A DNA stretch of 30,454 nucleotides from Nemertoderma westbladi (lineage: Eukaryota; Xenacoelomorpha; Nemertodermatida; Nemertodermatidae), in the NCBI GenBank assembly GCA_032718475.1, contig JAUCBJ010003426.1:1-30454 (forward strand), given 5' to 3'. This document shows positions 1 through 11,081 of the stretch, in pieces. The stretch's first letter is position 1; every line of letters starts with the position of its first letter. Made by a program: the position numbers and the translations under genes. Below the pieces are notes generated by a model. The model had not been told where the DNA came from. It saw only the letters and a program-made list of their open reading frames with translations, and searched no databases.

Positions 1-52
1 ATCAACAAATATAATGAATAACCGACAGCAAAGCAGTAATGTTAAGTTAAGT

Positions 53-565
53 TGCACAGTATGGGCCAGTTAACCAGTGTTAACCAGTGCAGATAACATT
101 GAGTTACCCAGATAACGGATATATGTCCTTATAATTAAGCCTACTAGTGTTAGGCTAAAGCAGAAAAGCACAAAATACTCCAAAGCCGTTCTTCCTTGGC
201 TCAGGACTGAATGATAACACTGCCCATAATGCATTACGTGATTTCTCGGAAATTTCTGTACAAGAGCCATAAAAACGCTCTGATTGGCTGACTGAACTAA
301 GAGAGAACAAAGAAACAAAGAAATGTCGACGTGGCAATATCAGCTGTTAGCCGTCGTCATGGTAGCGACACTGTTTTCAAGAGTATCGAGCCTTTTGCGT
401 CACGAAATCGCGGATTATGTCCTCTAAAGTACAAATACAGAAGAAATGGCTTTTATGTCCTCTAAAACACCAGTACAGCAAGGACACGGCCTTTTTACGC
501 CTGGTAAACCAACTACAGAGTACTTTACGGGAAAATAACCGGCTAATTACGCAAAAGCTTTTACA
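53..565 (-). repeat. 3' LTR of the BEL/Pao-type element
   Basis: 513 bp, identical by eye to 11082-11594. It carries small internal duplications, for example two close copies of the motif gttaaccagtg near 67-89 and two of tatgtcctctaaa near 416-468. A minus-strand TATA-like stretch lies near 125-140. No transcription start or polyadenylation signal can be fixed from the sequence. Confidence 0.85.
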
Positions 566-599
566 CCGCTCCCAGAAAATGGGATTTAAGTCTATAAAA

Positions 600-975
600 T
601 ATAACAAATCACAGTTTCTAAAATATAAAGATACTCTAAACAGTTAGTCTTTCTTACGCAGACGGCGTTTACGCAGTTTTTTGAGGCTAGCAAGAGTCTT
701 TTTCTCTTTGGGGGGAGCCACTTTACTAGGAGGGCCATAACTCCTGGGTGAAGGGTGCAATATGATTGCATCAGAAGGTGTAGGATTATGGTCGAGGTAT
801 CTGCTGTTTCGATATGCTTCTCCTCGAGCTGATTTTCCTCCGCTCGTAGCTGGATACGTTCATCCAAAAACTCTCGCAGAGAATAGGATCGTCCAAGTTC
901 GATAACTTCTTAGAGATTCTGGATTTCCCGATCGAACTGAGATATAGTTACTTTGTTGACCGCTTGGTCTTGCTA
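600..975 (-). pseudogene. Decayed coding stretch near the 3' LTR (coiled-coil-like, basic tail)
   Basis: No family is recognised. On the minus strand one frame reads as an amphipathic, Glu/Arg/Gln-rich stretch (residues like EVIELGRSYSLREFLDERIQ), interrupted by a TAA near 910. After a frame change it runs into a Pro/Ser segment and a strongly basic tail (LKKLRKRRLRKKD) that ends at a TAA near 645. The helix-then-basic-tail pattern suggests the remnant of a nucleic-acid-binding protein. It may be the 3' part of the frame at 1286-2092. Only inspected by eye; it could be a chance open stretch. Confidence 0.3.
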
Positions 976-1285
976 GTGCAATTTATGTTTATCTGAACAA
1001 GCGTAAGTTCTTTTTTGATCTTTATAGAATAGCGTTTAACTCGTTTCGTACAACGCTCTCCTTCACCTTGATGAAGGGTTATATCGCGTTAAACGGGGAC
1101 GACCATACGGTTGGATAGTGATATTAGGTGTCCGCGTCACAATCCGGCTAGGTAAGATGGGCGGCTAGCTAGAAATCACTGTCGGAGTGTTACCGATTAA
1201 TTGTTAGGGTAGCACTAGATCTTGAACAGTGAATACAGTCCGCGAGGATCCGCGACACCACCAGGATCGCAGGTCTGAGGTCCAA

Positions 1286-2092
1286 CTAAGGAATGAGGAG
1301 GTTTGACCGAGTATTCCGGGACTCTGATCGTAGGTTTACTCCAGGATCGTTCGAGCCGAGTGAGCATAGGTGATACGTCAACAAGTTTCGGTTTCCGTGG
1401 ATGTTTATGTCTTTCCGTTTATTAGTTGGGTCTAGGGCATTCATCGTAATAATACCAAAGACGCACGTCTTGAATGGGAAACGCGGGTGATCGCTCTCCA
1501 GCTTACAATATTCCTCCATCCGTTCGAAGCTATCCGGTACAACAGGTAGCGATCGATCGGCGGTAAGATACATCATAGTGGAATAGAACCGTTTGAGTTC
1601 TACCATGCGGTCATGATGTATACCTTGAGGATATAGAGTTTCTAGATTCTGTTGACTGGTAATATCGAGATAGGTTTCTCTCAAGAATTCCAGGTATTTG
1701 GTGGAGTCGCTGCGTTTATCCGGCTCTTCAACGTCTTCCCTCTCGAGTCTGTTTCGAATAGAGTTCTCGTGTTCTATTCTCGATTTATCGTTTCGACTCC
1801 GCTGGGTATGATATTTAAATAAAACCATTTCCCTTTCGGTGTCTATATCGTCGGTGTCGTGTAAATCAATAGGATGACCAGTAGTCAAGAAGTCCATATA
1901 CGTACCATTACGATGCGTATAGCGAGCGGTGAATTTTCCATAGTCCAATTCACGCGTAAGTTACTTCCAGGAAATCGTAGGTTCGATATAACGACCATCA
2001 TCCTCCGTAGTAGTTGGACTAGTATCACCGCGTATCAAGCTATCAACAAACGCTTGAAAGTAGAGTATATCGCTCCCTGATACCAAGACCAT
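1286..2092 (-). pseudogene. Unrecognised third ORF of the element, one in-frame stop
   Basis: An ATG at 2092-2090 (MVLVSGSDILYF...) opens a frame of about 268 codons ending near 1286, broken only by a TAA at 1963-1961. The part after the stop is 220 residues. The product is charged, rich in Asp, Glu, Arg and Thr, with no signal peptide or membrane segment, so it does not look like an envelope protein. Motifs such as HRNGTYMDFL and TDDIDTEREM match no family I can name. Base composition is closer to the gag ORF than to the AT-rich spacer beside it. It may be a third element ORF, a captured host gene, or a lost downstream domain. The TAA could be a recent mutation or a sequencing error. Confidence 0.4.
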
Positions 2093-3761
2093 CTTCTATC
2101 AACTCCGTCATATCTGCTATATATGAGTTTATTAATATTATAATGAGTTTATATTTAGGCTAGCGAGCGTCGCTGCCTACCCCAATCAGCCCCCGGACAG
2201 TGCGAGATCCTCAGCGCCGATGTGTCGTCGCCGCTGTACTTTCGCCAACGACGTAGCCGCACAACGACAACGACAACCGGCACAAGTCACTCGACTGTCC
2301 GTCCCAAAGGCTTAGATACACCTCAGGTTCTTACTGGAGAGTTAGGGTTACTTTCACAATTGCGACTCGCTACTGTAAACACACCTTAGTAGTAACATTC
2401 GCCTATAAACTCACAAATACCACACACACAACTTGTCACAAATTACACACACTCGGGTCACTTGTCCGTTAGTCAGTGCCTTCCAGAATGTCACGTTATT
2501 ATCATGTATCCTTGGATACTAGCAGTGCGCTATTTATTCCCTATGCTATTCAATGGGACAAGCTTTCTATTGTTCTTTTAACTCAATTCTAATTCTAGCG
2601 TGGTTGTTGCTATGGTGACATTATGCAAAGCTAGCGGTAGAATTAGGGTAATTCCAATGCATACAGATCTGGGATGTTATTTAATAGTAATTCTTTAATG
2701 ATCAATGTCCTGTTTTATACATGACTTTATGAATTTTATCGGCTATTGACTATGTTTGGGAGACTTTCGCACACTCATACGCATAATAAGATAAATCTCC
2801 GCTCCCTTGATCTATTAATTAATGGAATTTTGGGAATGTTATAAATTGCGTAAAAATGGCAATTTATTAAATTCATTAAAAGGCATGAATTTAAATTTAT
2901 TCCCTGAAATTTTATTATTTGATAATTAAATTGACATGTTTTGATTCTAGAACATGTCTGGGGACACAAGATCCTTAATTCTATGAAAATTGTCTTTTTA
3001 AGAATATCGGTAAATGCTACGATGTCTTAATTGACTAGAATTATTGAAGGATCTGAATTTTACAGATTTTGATTTATTAGATTTGCAAATATTAAATAAT
3101 TAATATTTGAGATGGGCACCGATTTATTCCAGAACTTGTCTGGGGACGTTAACCACTGATTCTAGAATTTGTCTTTCAAGTATATCGGTGGGTGCCGCGA
3201 TATCTTAATCGACTAGAATTACAGATGGTCAAAAGGTTTAACAGATTTATTTGCGTTTCACGCTACTGTTAGAGGGACATCACGCTACTATATGTATTAT
3301 TTAATATACGGTATGAGAGCAATATCGCACGAAGCAATGTCAGTGTGAAGAGGCAAGTCGTTTCCAAGGTCTACCCAGAGCTTGGTTTAGCCGAGACACG
3401 AGGATCTGAACTTTGCATTCCTAATACTCTGCCTACCAATAATACTTGAATATAGTAGTGGCTTTATTGTACTTTAATAAGTACGGAGATTTCATCTTAC
3501 TGTAGTTACGTATTTATAATGTAATACGGACAGTAAGGAAAGAGAAAAAGAATTGTTTCTCGCCGTCGCACTAAATATATAATATAAGTAATTACGTAAT
3601 AAATGCGAATATATTGCACTAATCTACTAAATAATCGCTAAAATAACATGCTACAAAATTAAATAAAACGATTATAATAAAATTACATAATAATACATAC
3701 ATAAATATAAAATAATAAAATAATATAAAATAATAGAGTCACACACCCACTCCATATGTTG
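2093..3761. other. Non-coding 3' interior of the element
   Basis: No supported gene. A more GC-rich patch (about 2160-2330) is followed by AT-rich sequence. Two imperfect copies of a ~105-bp segment lie at about 2935-3050 and 3130-3230, sharing gtctggggac, tgtctt, atatcggt and gactagaatta. Poly(A/T)-rich sequence fills 3580-3740. In a complete BEL/Pao element this is where the integrase end would lie. Confidence 0.5.
2935..3230. repeat. Imperfect direct duplication (~105-bp units)
   Basis: The segments 2935-3050 and 3130-3230 align: both have a gaac(a/t)tgtctggggac start, then gattctagaa-like and tgtctttnnaag blocks, a tatcggt block and a gactagaatta end. The divergence suggests an older duplication than the LTRs. 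Confidence 0.5.
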
Positions 3762-5879
3762 TCACGTTATGGAGTCCCTAGATGTTTGAAGGATTAGGGA
3801 GGTGGTCGTGGGAAGAGAATCTTGCCTTCCACAGTTTCCGGAGAGTCCTCCATTCCCTTCCGGTAAACACAAACGACCGACTGGGTGATTGAGTCGCTGC
3901 ATCCCGAATACAATTCCAGGTTTCCTCTTCGTCCTGGAATAGTGACGATAGAAACATCGCTCTAGGTACACGACGGCCTTACAAAGCCGATTCCAGGAGC
4001 TATAGTGGTCCGTCGCTCCCTGCAGGAGAGGTGAGAGTCCCTGCGAGACGTCTGATGTTCCAGAGCTCCAATCGCTCTCTCTGATCTTCATGAAGGATCC
4101 ACTCGCGGTGGGGAGGTCCAGATCCACGGCGTCGTCCCTGGCAATATGTAATACCGACAGATCTATCCCGGGTTCAAATAACTCCGATCCACCCGTCCGG
4201 GTTTTAGGTTTGACTTTCTCCGCTCCCTTGGCTGGTCTAATCTCAGTCGGAGTAAGATGGGGAGGCCATTCATCCTCCTTACTCAGGAAGTCGGGTTCAC
4301 CTAACCGGTCTGTAGTATCTGTCAGTTCTTGAGGAGTTGCTCCTCTGGAAGCGATGTCAGTTGGATTAAACTTCTTGGGGCAATATCTCCATTGATCTAC
4401 ATTGGAGCTAATATCGTCATTATCTGAGGAGTATGGTGTTCCCTCAGTTGGGTCGTCTCCCTCACTAGTATCATCTTCCCATTCACTCACTTGGCAGACG
4501 CGATCTTGAAGCAGTCTTTCTCTGAGCGTTCTTCGGGAAGGTCCAGTAAGGTACCAACCTACTCTAGTTCTTACCGCATAGGTCTGAAGTGGTTGCGGTT
4601 GAGCAGGTCGTTTCTCCAATGTCTCCAGCGCCTCATGCGCGTTTTGACCGATTAATATTTGTACTCCAGGATAATCGGTGTCGAATCTAGGGATGTTAAG
4701 TTGTTGGGCATGATCATCTTCGTCCCAATTATAAGGTTCCACTTGGGTGGTAGCGAAGTTCTTTATTGCCACCATTTTGACTGACCTTATACTGTATTCT
4801 CCTAGTTTATCCTGTGGAGTGGACAACTCACCTATATAATAGTCGGCAGCTACAGTAGAATTCCAAACCTGCATGATCCCTGACATGTTTAGCTTGGTTC
4901 GGAACTTGGGTTGTCCAGCAAAGATGTCTTCGGCTAGTTCTTTATCGATGAATGTTCCTGTGCTGCCGGAGTCCAGGAGGGCGTTCACTATATAGCTCTT
5001 CTGAGGTCCGTGGACCCGTAACTGGACTACAGGAAATTCTCGGATTCCTACATTTGAAGTTGGCGCTTTCCAAGATTGTTGTTGATCTGAAGTAGTTAGG
5101 GTGAGGTCGCTGTCTGTGTCTTTCTCATACATGAGTGCTCGATACACTGCGGTGGTGTTTATTAAGTAACAGGATTCGTTTTGGTCGGAGAATTCGTCCG
5201 TATAGAATCCTTCCATCTCAGATTGATCAGTGTCGTTCACATCACTGAATTGGACATGTAGTTCGGAATCACTTACCTGATTAGGACTATTTCGATCGAA
5301 TTCAGCATGCAACAAGATATGATGTTTCGCACCACACTTTGCACACCTTATGTCTGAGTAACAGGTTCGCCGTTGATGTCCTTGTCTGAGGCAATTATAA
5401 CACAACCGCTTGTCCCACATGACTTCACGTCTCTCAGTTAATGATTTCTTTAGAAATTCATCACACATATTCAAGCGATGGGTCCCATCACATAGCGCAC
5501 ATTTTGGTTTGATGTTACTCACCTTAATCTGAGTCACATTGTGTACACTTGCCTTTTCTTCGGGCTTTCTCACCTGAATTCTCTTGGGAGACGTAGGAGG
5601 AGTTTTTCTTACCTGTTCTCTCCTGTCATTTGTTCGAGACTTGAATTTACTTACCTGATCTTTAGGCATTTTATTTACGTAATAAGATCTCTCAGTGTCC
5701 TTTCCGCTATCTTCTCCTTGAGAAGTCTGGCTTTCGCCGTCGTCTGTATAACACACTGGTGTTACCTTTCTCCTAGAGACGGGTTTTTCACTTACCTTAC
5801 TTTCCGCTGTCTTCTCTCTGGACTGTCTTAGGAGCTGTAATTTCACTTCGCCATCCAAGAATGTCATGAGATCAGTCAT
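3762..5879 (-). CDS. BEL/Pao pol remnant: zinc knuckles, aspartic protease, RT deleted
   Basis: 705 residues. Residues 1-25 finish the gag-type domain that begins in the upstream ORF. Residues 127-191 hold CCHC-like knuckles (CALCDGTHRLNMC, CYNCLRQGHQRRTC, then CAKCGAKHH). Residues 298-312 are the retropepsin active site (ALLDSGSTGTFID), in a protease domain of about 280-450. Near residue 447 the text is GWYLTGPSRR, normal for the protease-RT linker. By residue 497 it is already WRYCPKKFNPTDIASRGATP, which in this family lies after RNase H. The RT palm is thus deleted at about 4390-4480 with the frame kept open. A pre-integrase SSWNRL block follows near 627, then a tail that looks frame-shifted. 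The product could process or package but not copy. The frame is continuous with the gag ORF except for one TGA. Confidence 0.8.
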   Translation of the reverse strand: MTDLMTFLDGEVKLQLLRQSREKTAESKVSEKPVSRRKVTPVCYTDDGESQTSQGEDSGKDTERSYYVNKMPKDQVSKFKSRTNDRREQVRKTPPTSPKRIQVRKPEEKASVHNVTQIKVSNIKPKCALCDGTHRLNMCDEFLKKSLTERREVMWDKRLCYNCLRQGHQRRTCYSDIRCAKCGAKHHILLHAEFDRNSPNQVSDSELHVQFSDVNDTDQSEMEGFYTDEFSDQNESCYLINTTAVYRALMYEKDTDSDLTLTTSDQQQSWKAPTSNVGIREFPVVQLRVHGPQKSYIVNALLDSGSTGTFIDKELAEDIFAGQPKFRTKLNMSGIMQVWNSTVAADYYIGELSTPQDKLGEYSIRSVKMVAIKNFATTQVEPYNWDEDDHAQQLNIPRFDTDYPGVQILIGQNAHEALETLEKRPAQPQPLQTYAVRTRVGWYLTGPSRRTLRERLLQDRVCQVSEWEDDTSEGDDPTEGTPYSSDNDDISSNVDQWRYCPKKFNPTDIASRGATPQELTDTTDRLGEPDFLSKEDEWPPHLTPTEIRPAKGAEKVKPKTRTGGSELFEPGIDLSVLHIARDDAVDLDLPTASGSFMKIRESDWSSGTSDVSQGLSPLLQGATDHYSSWNRLCKAVVYLERCFYRHYSRTKRKPGIVFGMQRLNHPVGRLCLPEGNGGLSGNCGRQDSLPTTTSLILQTSRDSIT

Positions 5880-5888
5880 GGTAGGGTC

Positions 5889-8147
5889 TCATTGTTGTTG
5901 TTCCATCATGTATAACACTTTCTTGTCCCAGCGTGTACCTACTCCACCCTTCGGTAAAGTAGAAGCCACTGCTCTAATAACCATAGCACTCTGATACTCA
6001 TGAGACTTACCTAGCCAATCTAATTGTCTGCAGATCTCCTGAATTTCATCGGAAAACTCTATAATCCCGCTGCTAATAAACTTTCGGGGCGCTACCAACT
6101 TTGCATACAAATACCCAGCTATGTTATTCCTATTACCATACCTGATGTTTAGTGTATCCCAAACTTGTCTTAATCCGTCTGGATGTCCAATAAACCTTAA
6201 CGCCATTAACTTGGGAGGTCCTTCCAAGCACTCGATGAGGAATCTAAGTTTCTCTCTATTAGATAGTACAGAGTTCTGTATGTTATCTTTGTAATATTCA
6301 TTAAAAGGTAACCATTTCATCTCATCTCCATTGAACTTGACGATCTCTCCCACCTTTACCGCTTGCCGGGCTTCGGTTCTAGCCATTTGACGCGTAAAAC
6401 TTTCTTGGGCCATCGTGTTATTTAATATCGAGTTATCGGTATATAAATTTCTCGGATTATGATCAGTTCTATAGGGAATGTCATTATCAACAGGTCTATA
6501 ATTACCCTTAATAGGGTTCACTATAGGAGTTTCTACTTCGCTAGCAGTATATATGCGTGTAGGCTCCGCACCTTGCGTATGAGATACTTCAGACCTATCA
6601 GGTTGACACATTGTTACAGGGGGTGATGGTATACCCCTTTGTGTATTTACTAATTTATCGCGTTCTAGCGCGATACTTTGCTGCACTTCTTGCAACTCAA
6701 GCCTACTTTCCCTTACTGTGCCCTTGAATTGCTGAACCGTCTCCTGCATCTGCCCGAGCAGGAGATCCATCCCCCGCCGTCTCTCGTCCACCCATTCGAC
6801 CGCCGAAGCGGGAGTCGCCAACGTTGTAGCGGGCGGACGAGGGACCACGGGCGACAAATCAGGAATATTTCGCTCGGGGTCCAGGACCTGAACTGTCTCA
6901 TGGGCTGTTCTACTGGGCACAGGTAGCTTAGTGCTCTGCAGAGGGAATTTAGAGGTAACTTCAGGGAGCACAGGTGTGTCTATCACCGAAGGGGTGATTT
7001 CAAGAACAGGCCTAATTATTTCAGGCTCATCTACTATAGTAGGGAGTCTTTCTATTTTAATTATTTGGTCTGTGGGTTCTGTACTACCTAAGTTGGTGCT
7101 ATTTAGTTGCCTTCTAACAGCTGGAGGCAAATCAGGCAATTTCTGACGGTGGGATGTTCTTCTACGTCTGCTTAGACGAGATCTATTTCCTTTGCCTTCA
7201 GTATCGGTGGTATCGCCTTCCTCAGATGATGTATATCCCTGTCTTTTGGGAGTAGATCGATTCATCATCTGCATATTACTAGCTGTTAACTGTTTACTGA
7301 AGTCGTCTTGCTTCTCTTGAAGATTTTCCAACTCCAGTTGGGCGATCTCTTCAGCCGCTCTCCGTTCTGCTTCCGCCACCGCTGCCGCTTTTGCCTCTGC
7401 CGCTGCCGCTTTTGCCTCTGCCGCTGCTTCTGCTAAGGTCGCTTTTCTTTCTGCCTCTGCCACTGCTGCTATCTTTCTGTCTTCTATACGTTTTTTCCTT
7501 ACTTGTTCTTCTTGGTCTCTAGCGATGCGGAGTTGTTCATCGAATTTAGCTTGGTTCGCCGCTAACATTTCCGCATCGATTGCGTCCAGCACAAGCTTGG
7601 TTCCTTCACTATTAGGGCTAAGCCCCTCCAGCCTTCTCCTCAACTCTTCGTCCCCTACAAAGCGTTGATAGTCTGACAGATAGATGTCAATGGCATCTCT
7701 CTTTCGCGGCCCCTCCGCTGTCCCTTCACTTTCTTCTTGAGAAGAAGTGGTGTCGGTTGATTCTTCATAGGTTGGCCGTTCATCATAAACCGTATCCGCC
7801 ATCTTCGCTCCACGTTCGGGCGTCCGCTCAACAGTATCCGAACTACTGGAGCTATCGGGCCGTTGAGAAGTAAGTTCTTGGCTCGCGGGTTGTTGAGGTT
7901 CCGCTGCTTCTTGGTCCCGCTTGACCTGAGCTCGAGTGCCTATGATAGACCTACGATGTTGGACTAGCCTAGGGTCTGAGATTACTACAGTAGGGATGGC
8001 CTTTCTTACAGCAGGAGGTGACTTAGACTTGGATCTAGGATGTTCTATACTTGGATCTGGGTCACTGATCTTTTTAAGACACTTTCTGACAGTCATTCTA
8101 ACACTATCTAGGAGACTATCCGACAGTGATTGGGTTGTGTCAGACAT
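5889..8147 (-). CDS. BEL/Pao gag-like polyprotein N-terminal part
   Basis: 752 residues from an ATG at 8147. Residues 1-190 are low-complexity, Ser/Pro/Glu-rich. About 200-285 is an Ala/Glu/Arg-rich helix with near-repeated EAKAAA blocks, very probably a coiled coil. About 460-510 is a second helical stretch. The last ~150 residues (VKFNGDEMKWLPFNEYY..., LRFLIECLEGPPK) match the gag-like DUF1759 domain that precedes the zinc knuckles in BEL/Pao elements. That domain is cut by the TGA at 5891-5889; the same frame continues after nine bases into the ATG of the next ORF. The stop therefore lies inside a domain, pointing to a single nonsense change or a readthrough stop rather than a natural gene boundary. 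The N-terminal extension is long for the family. Confidence 0.75.
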   Translation of the reverse strand: MSDTTQSLSDSLLDSVRMTVRKCLKKISDPDPSIEHPRSKSKSPPAVRKAIPTVVISDPRLVQHRRSIIGTRAQVKRDQEAAEPQQPASQELTSQRPDSSSSSDTVERTPERGAKMADTVYDERPTYEESTDTTSSQEESEGTAEGPRKRDAIDIYLSDYQRFVGDEELRRRLEGLSPNSEGTKLVLDAIDAEMLAANQAKFDEQLRIARDQEEQVRKKRIEDRKIAAVAEAERKATLAEAAAEAKAAAAEAKAAAVAEAERRAAEEIAQLELENLQEKQDDFSKQLTASNMQMMNRSTPKRQGYTSSEEGDTTDTEGKGNRSRLSRRRRTSHRQKLPDLPPAVRRQLNSTNLGSTEPTDQIIKIERLPTIVDEPEIIRPVLEITPSVIDTPVLPEVTSKFPLQSTKLPVPSRTAHETVQVLDPERNIPDLSPVVPRPPATTLATPASAVEWVDERRRGMDLLLGQMQETVQQFKGTVRESRLELQEVQQSIALERDKLVNTQRGIPSPPVTMCQPDRSEVSHTQGAEPTRIYTASEVETPIVNPIKGNYRPVDNDIPYRTDHNPRNLYTDNSILNNTMAQESFTRQMARTEARQAVKVGEIVKFNGDEMKWLPFNEYYKDNIQNSVLSNREKLRFLIECLEGPPKLMALRFIGHPDGLRQVWDTLNIRYGNRNNIAGYLYAKLVAPRKFISSGIIEFSDEIQEICRQLDWLGKSHEYQSAMVIRAVASTLPKGGVGTRWDKKVLYMMEQQQ

Positions 8148-8229
8148 GTTTGTTTACACAGTTGAATGCCTACGGCTATAAATACAGTTAAAGCAAGTCT
8201 AGTAATTCAGAGTTAACTGCTAGCCTAGT

Positions 8230-8525
8230 AATTAATTACCGATACTGCTACTCAGTGTAGCGTGATATATATAATATATTAGAATACCGGTATGCTTATA
8301 GTATATATAAGTATTATTACAGACTAGTTTATCACAGAATACCGGTAGGTAATTTTAGCACAAATATATATAAATATATAATAGGCCTATCGGGAATACC
8401 GGTATACAGCTTACAGTTTGTAGTATATATAATTCTGGACTAGAATTAATTACATGTACCGGTATAATTTCAGCCTAAATTTATAGAAATAAAGATAATA
8501 GGCCTATCGTAAATACCGGTATATC
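8230..8525. repeat. Degenerate ~57-bp periodic repeat marked by accggta
   Basis: accggta motifs occur at 8286, 8341, 8398, 8458 and 8515, spaced 55, 57, 60 and 57 bases. Several copies are preceded by aggcctatcg and followed by AT-rich sequence with tatata, which indicates an old tandem array of about five units. Confidence 0.5.
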
Positions 8526-9469
8526 AATTATTTTAAATAATTGAATTTCTGAATTTTAGGGTTACTTGGTTACTTTACTTACTTTATTACCGCTATTTGA
8601 GCAGTAGTCCAACTGATATTGAGACCTAATTGTTATATGGCAGGCCTACTATTTATAAATCGTTTGAGTTGATTTATAATATATATATACCCGTTTAATG
8701 GGTTTTGTCAATGTTTGAAATAAATGTTATTATTTCTGGGGAGTAATCACTACACAAAGCGGTGCGCTTTCAGTGAAGTGTTACTTATAGGACACTAAAA
8801 CAAATAATGCTAATTTACCTAAGTTACTTAATACTACAAATTACGTACAATTCGGGTGAGATTACAATCTCTAAATAAACACAAAAATTTACAAAAACAC
8901 AAAATACGAAATTTCAGGGTAATTTTACAAGAAGTCTACAAACCAGCCTAACAAAGGGTTAGAAATCTGGTTATTACAACGGACAGGGTACTGCGGTATT
9001 TGAAAATAATAAGTAGTAGTAAATACACTGCGTTGTCCAGATAGGAAAATACCACCGCCTGACGACCTATAGCCGTATCGCTATAGGTACTACGTTATGT
9101 ATCACGGAGTGTTCCTACCTAGAAGTTAATAGAGCTAATCGAACGTGCCTATCAACCACTTTACAACACAAATATAATGCCTACACTAATTACTTTCGGA
9201 AAGCACTGTACACTAAACCCTAAATTAGGTACGAGTACTTGTACAACAGATAATCAGTAGTTAAATATACTTGAACAGCTAAAAGAACCACGGCATCTGC
9301 TGGAGTGACCGGTGCACAAAATCACCAGTCTTTACCTACGCCAAGCAGCCCGTGTAGTACCGGGGTTAATTTAACTATAGCGGTATGTATAACAAACACA
9401 ATTATTGTAGGAACAAACTTGGGGAATGAGTGTTGCGAATAATCGCATAAACTCTGAATAATAAATATT

Positions 9470-10045
9470 ACGCTACGCGTACAAACCACTCAAACAAAGT
9501 GCAGACCAAACACTGACAGACTACTATCAAGCCTAAATAAACTACAGGACATGCAGACTCCGAAATGATTAGGTAGTATGCGTTCTAACCCAGTAGTACG
9601 ACTTATTCTTTAGTTGGGGGTTTACCTTACAGCATTGGCTGCCCCTACTTCCTAACCGTTCTTTATCGGACAGAGGCTCTACACACACTGCAATCCGTTC
9701 AGACCTAATAACAGCCAGACAACTATCCAGCCTACAAATTATCTAAATAAATATTATACGCTACCTGTACAGACCACACAAACAAAGTACAGACTAGACG
9801 ATGGCAGACTACTCTCAAGCCTAAATAAACTACAGGACATGCAGACTCCGAAATGATTAGGTAGTATGCGTTCTAACCCAGTAGTACGACTTATTCTTTA
9901 GTTGGGGGTTTACCTTACAGCATTGGCTGCCCCTACTTCCTAACCGTTCTTTATCGGACAGGTGATCTACACACACTGCAATCCGTTCAGACTTAACAGC
10001 AATCAGACAACAGCCCAGCCTACAAATTGTCTGTACAATCTGATC
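9470..10045. repeat. 288-bp tandem duplication
   Basis: gcctaaataaactacaggac begins at 9531 and again at 9819, offset 288. The copies stay nearly identical over more than 200 bases, then diverge at both edges (for example acgctacgcgtac against acgctacctgtac). It is a two-unit direct repeat in the element leader. Confidence 0.8.
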
Positions 10046-10210
10046 AGGCTTACACGCCTTCTGTTCAATACTGGCCTACAAACAAATAAAACCGACAGAA
10101 ACAAGTAAAATCTCAATAAAAAACCAGGGCGGCCGTTCCCTGATTAAGTACTAAGACCTACCGGTATATAACTATCAAATTCGAATAATACTAATGTACT
10201 TATACTGGAA

Positions 10211-10324
10211 GTACCGGTTAGGACAGTTGGGCCTACGGACCTACAGAAGTACCGGTTCTGGCAGTTGGACCTACGGGCCTACAGCAGTACCGGTTCTGGC
10301 AGTTGGGCCTACTGACCTACAGAT
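10211..10324. repeat. 38-bp minisatellite, 3 copies
   Basis: Three units start at 10211, 10249 and 10287 with gtaccggtt, and a partial fourth starts at 10325. Each unit has a cagttgg core and ends in ctacag plus two or three variable bases. The ORF across it is an artefact of the repeat. Confidence 0.85.
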
Positions 10325-11081
10325 GTACCGTTCAGGTTTACCGGTTGACCGGTACTTTCAACTTTATTGCTTACTGCAATAAAGAAGCATATATCCGTTA
10401 TTGTTCGCGCTTTCAGACCTTTGGCAGTTTAACCCGCCAAATTAGGATGTCTTTTAGATAATAAATCACTTTTAGCCTATGACAAGTATTTGATTCACTA
10501 CACTAGTCGAAACCAATCTGTGCGCGATCATTCACCCGCTGGATATACCCGGGAGATTGGGTTCGACGGCTTAATCTTATTGCTATGTAAGCCTAATGTA
10601 TTATTCGACTGACAGTATTATATAATCTCTGACAATATTATTCACCTTCGGGAAATATTAACAGTTCCTTTAGGACGTGGCGCTCTATCTATATAAACAG
10701 AGTTATGACTTAAACTACTCACAACGATATGGCTTAGTTATAATTCACATATATGGCGCATTCTTTAGGAAATGCTTCGTTATCAGTCTCACTCATACAC
10801 AATGCTGCACAATACTGCACACTAATCTGCCGATCTTCACTGATTTTAGTCACATATAAAAGGAACACGGACCGACTCATGTAGGGTCTATCAAATAACA
10901 TTAGATTCACTTCAAACCACTTTAACATAAGTCACAATCGTTATATATAACCTTTCTCTCTTACCTTCGGTATATCAAGAATATTGGGTTTCGGGGTTAT
11001 TTATCGTTATTCCAAATATAATAATTCATCAACCATATTATGAAGGAACGACAGTAAATAGCAGTATAACAATATAAAGTA

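Larger units (their letters stand above)
8148..11081 (-). other. Long non-coding leader between 5' LTR and gag
   Basis: About 2.9 kb without a credible ORF. It contains a degenerate ~57-bp periodic block (8230-8525), a 288-bp tandem duplication (about 9470-10045), a 38-bp triplicate (10211-10324) and a small inverted repeat near 9064-9090. A leader this long is unusual for a BEL/Pao element and suggests expansion or added sequence. Confidence 0.5.

Noticed and set aside
6678-8181. Plus-strand ORFs opposite the gag-like gene
   Set aside because: Antisense shadows of the minus-strand gag ORF without recognisable motifs.
10194-10382. Tyr/Gly/Thr-rich 62-residue ORF
   Set aside because: Product of the 38-bp triplicate in the element leader.
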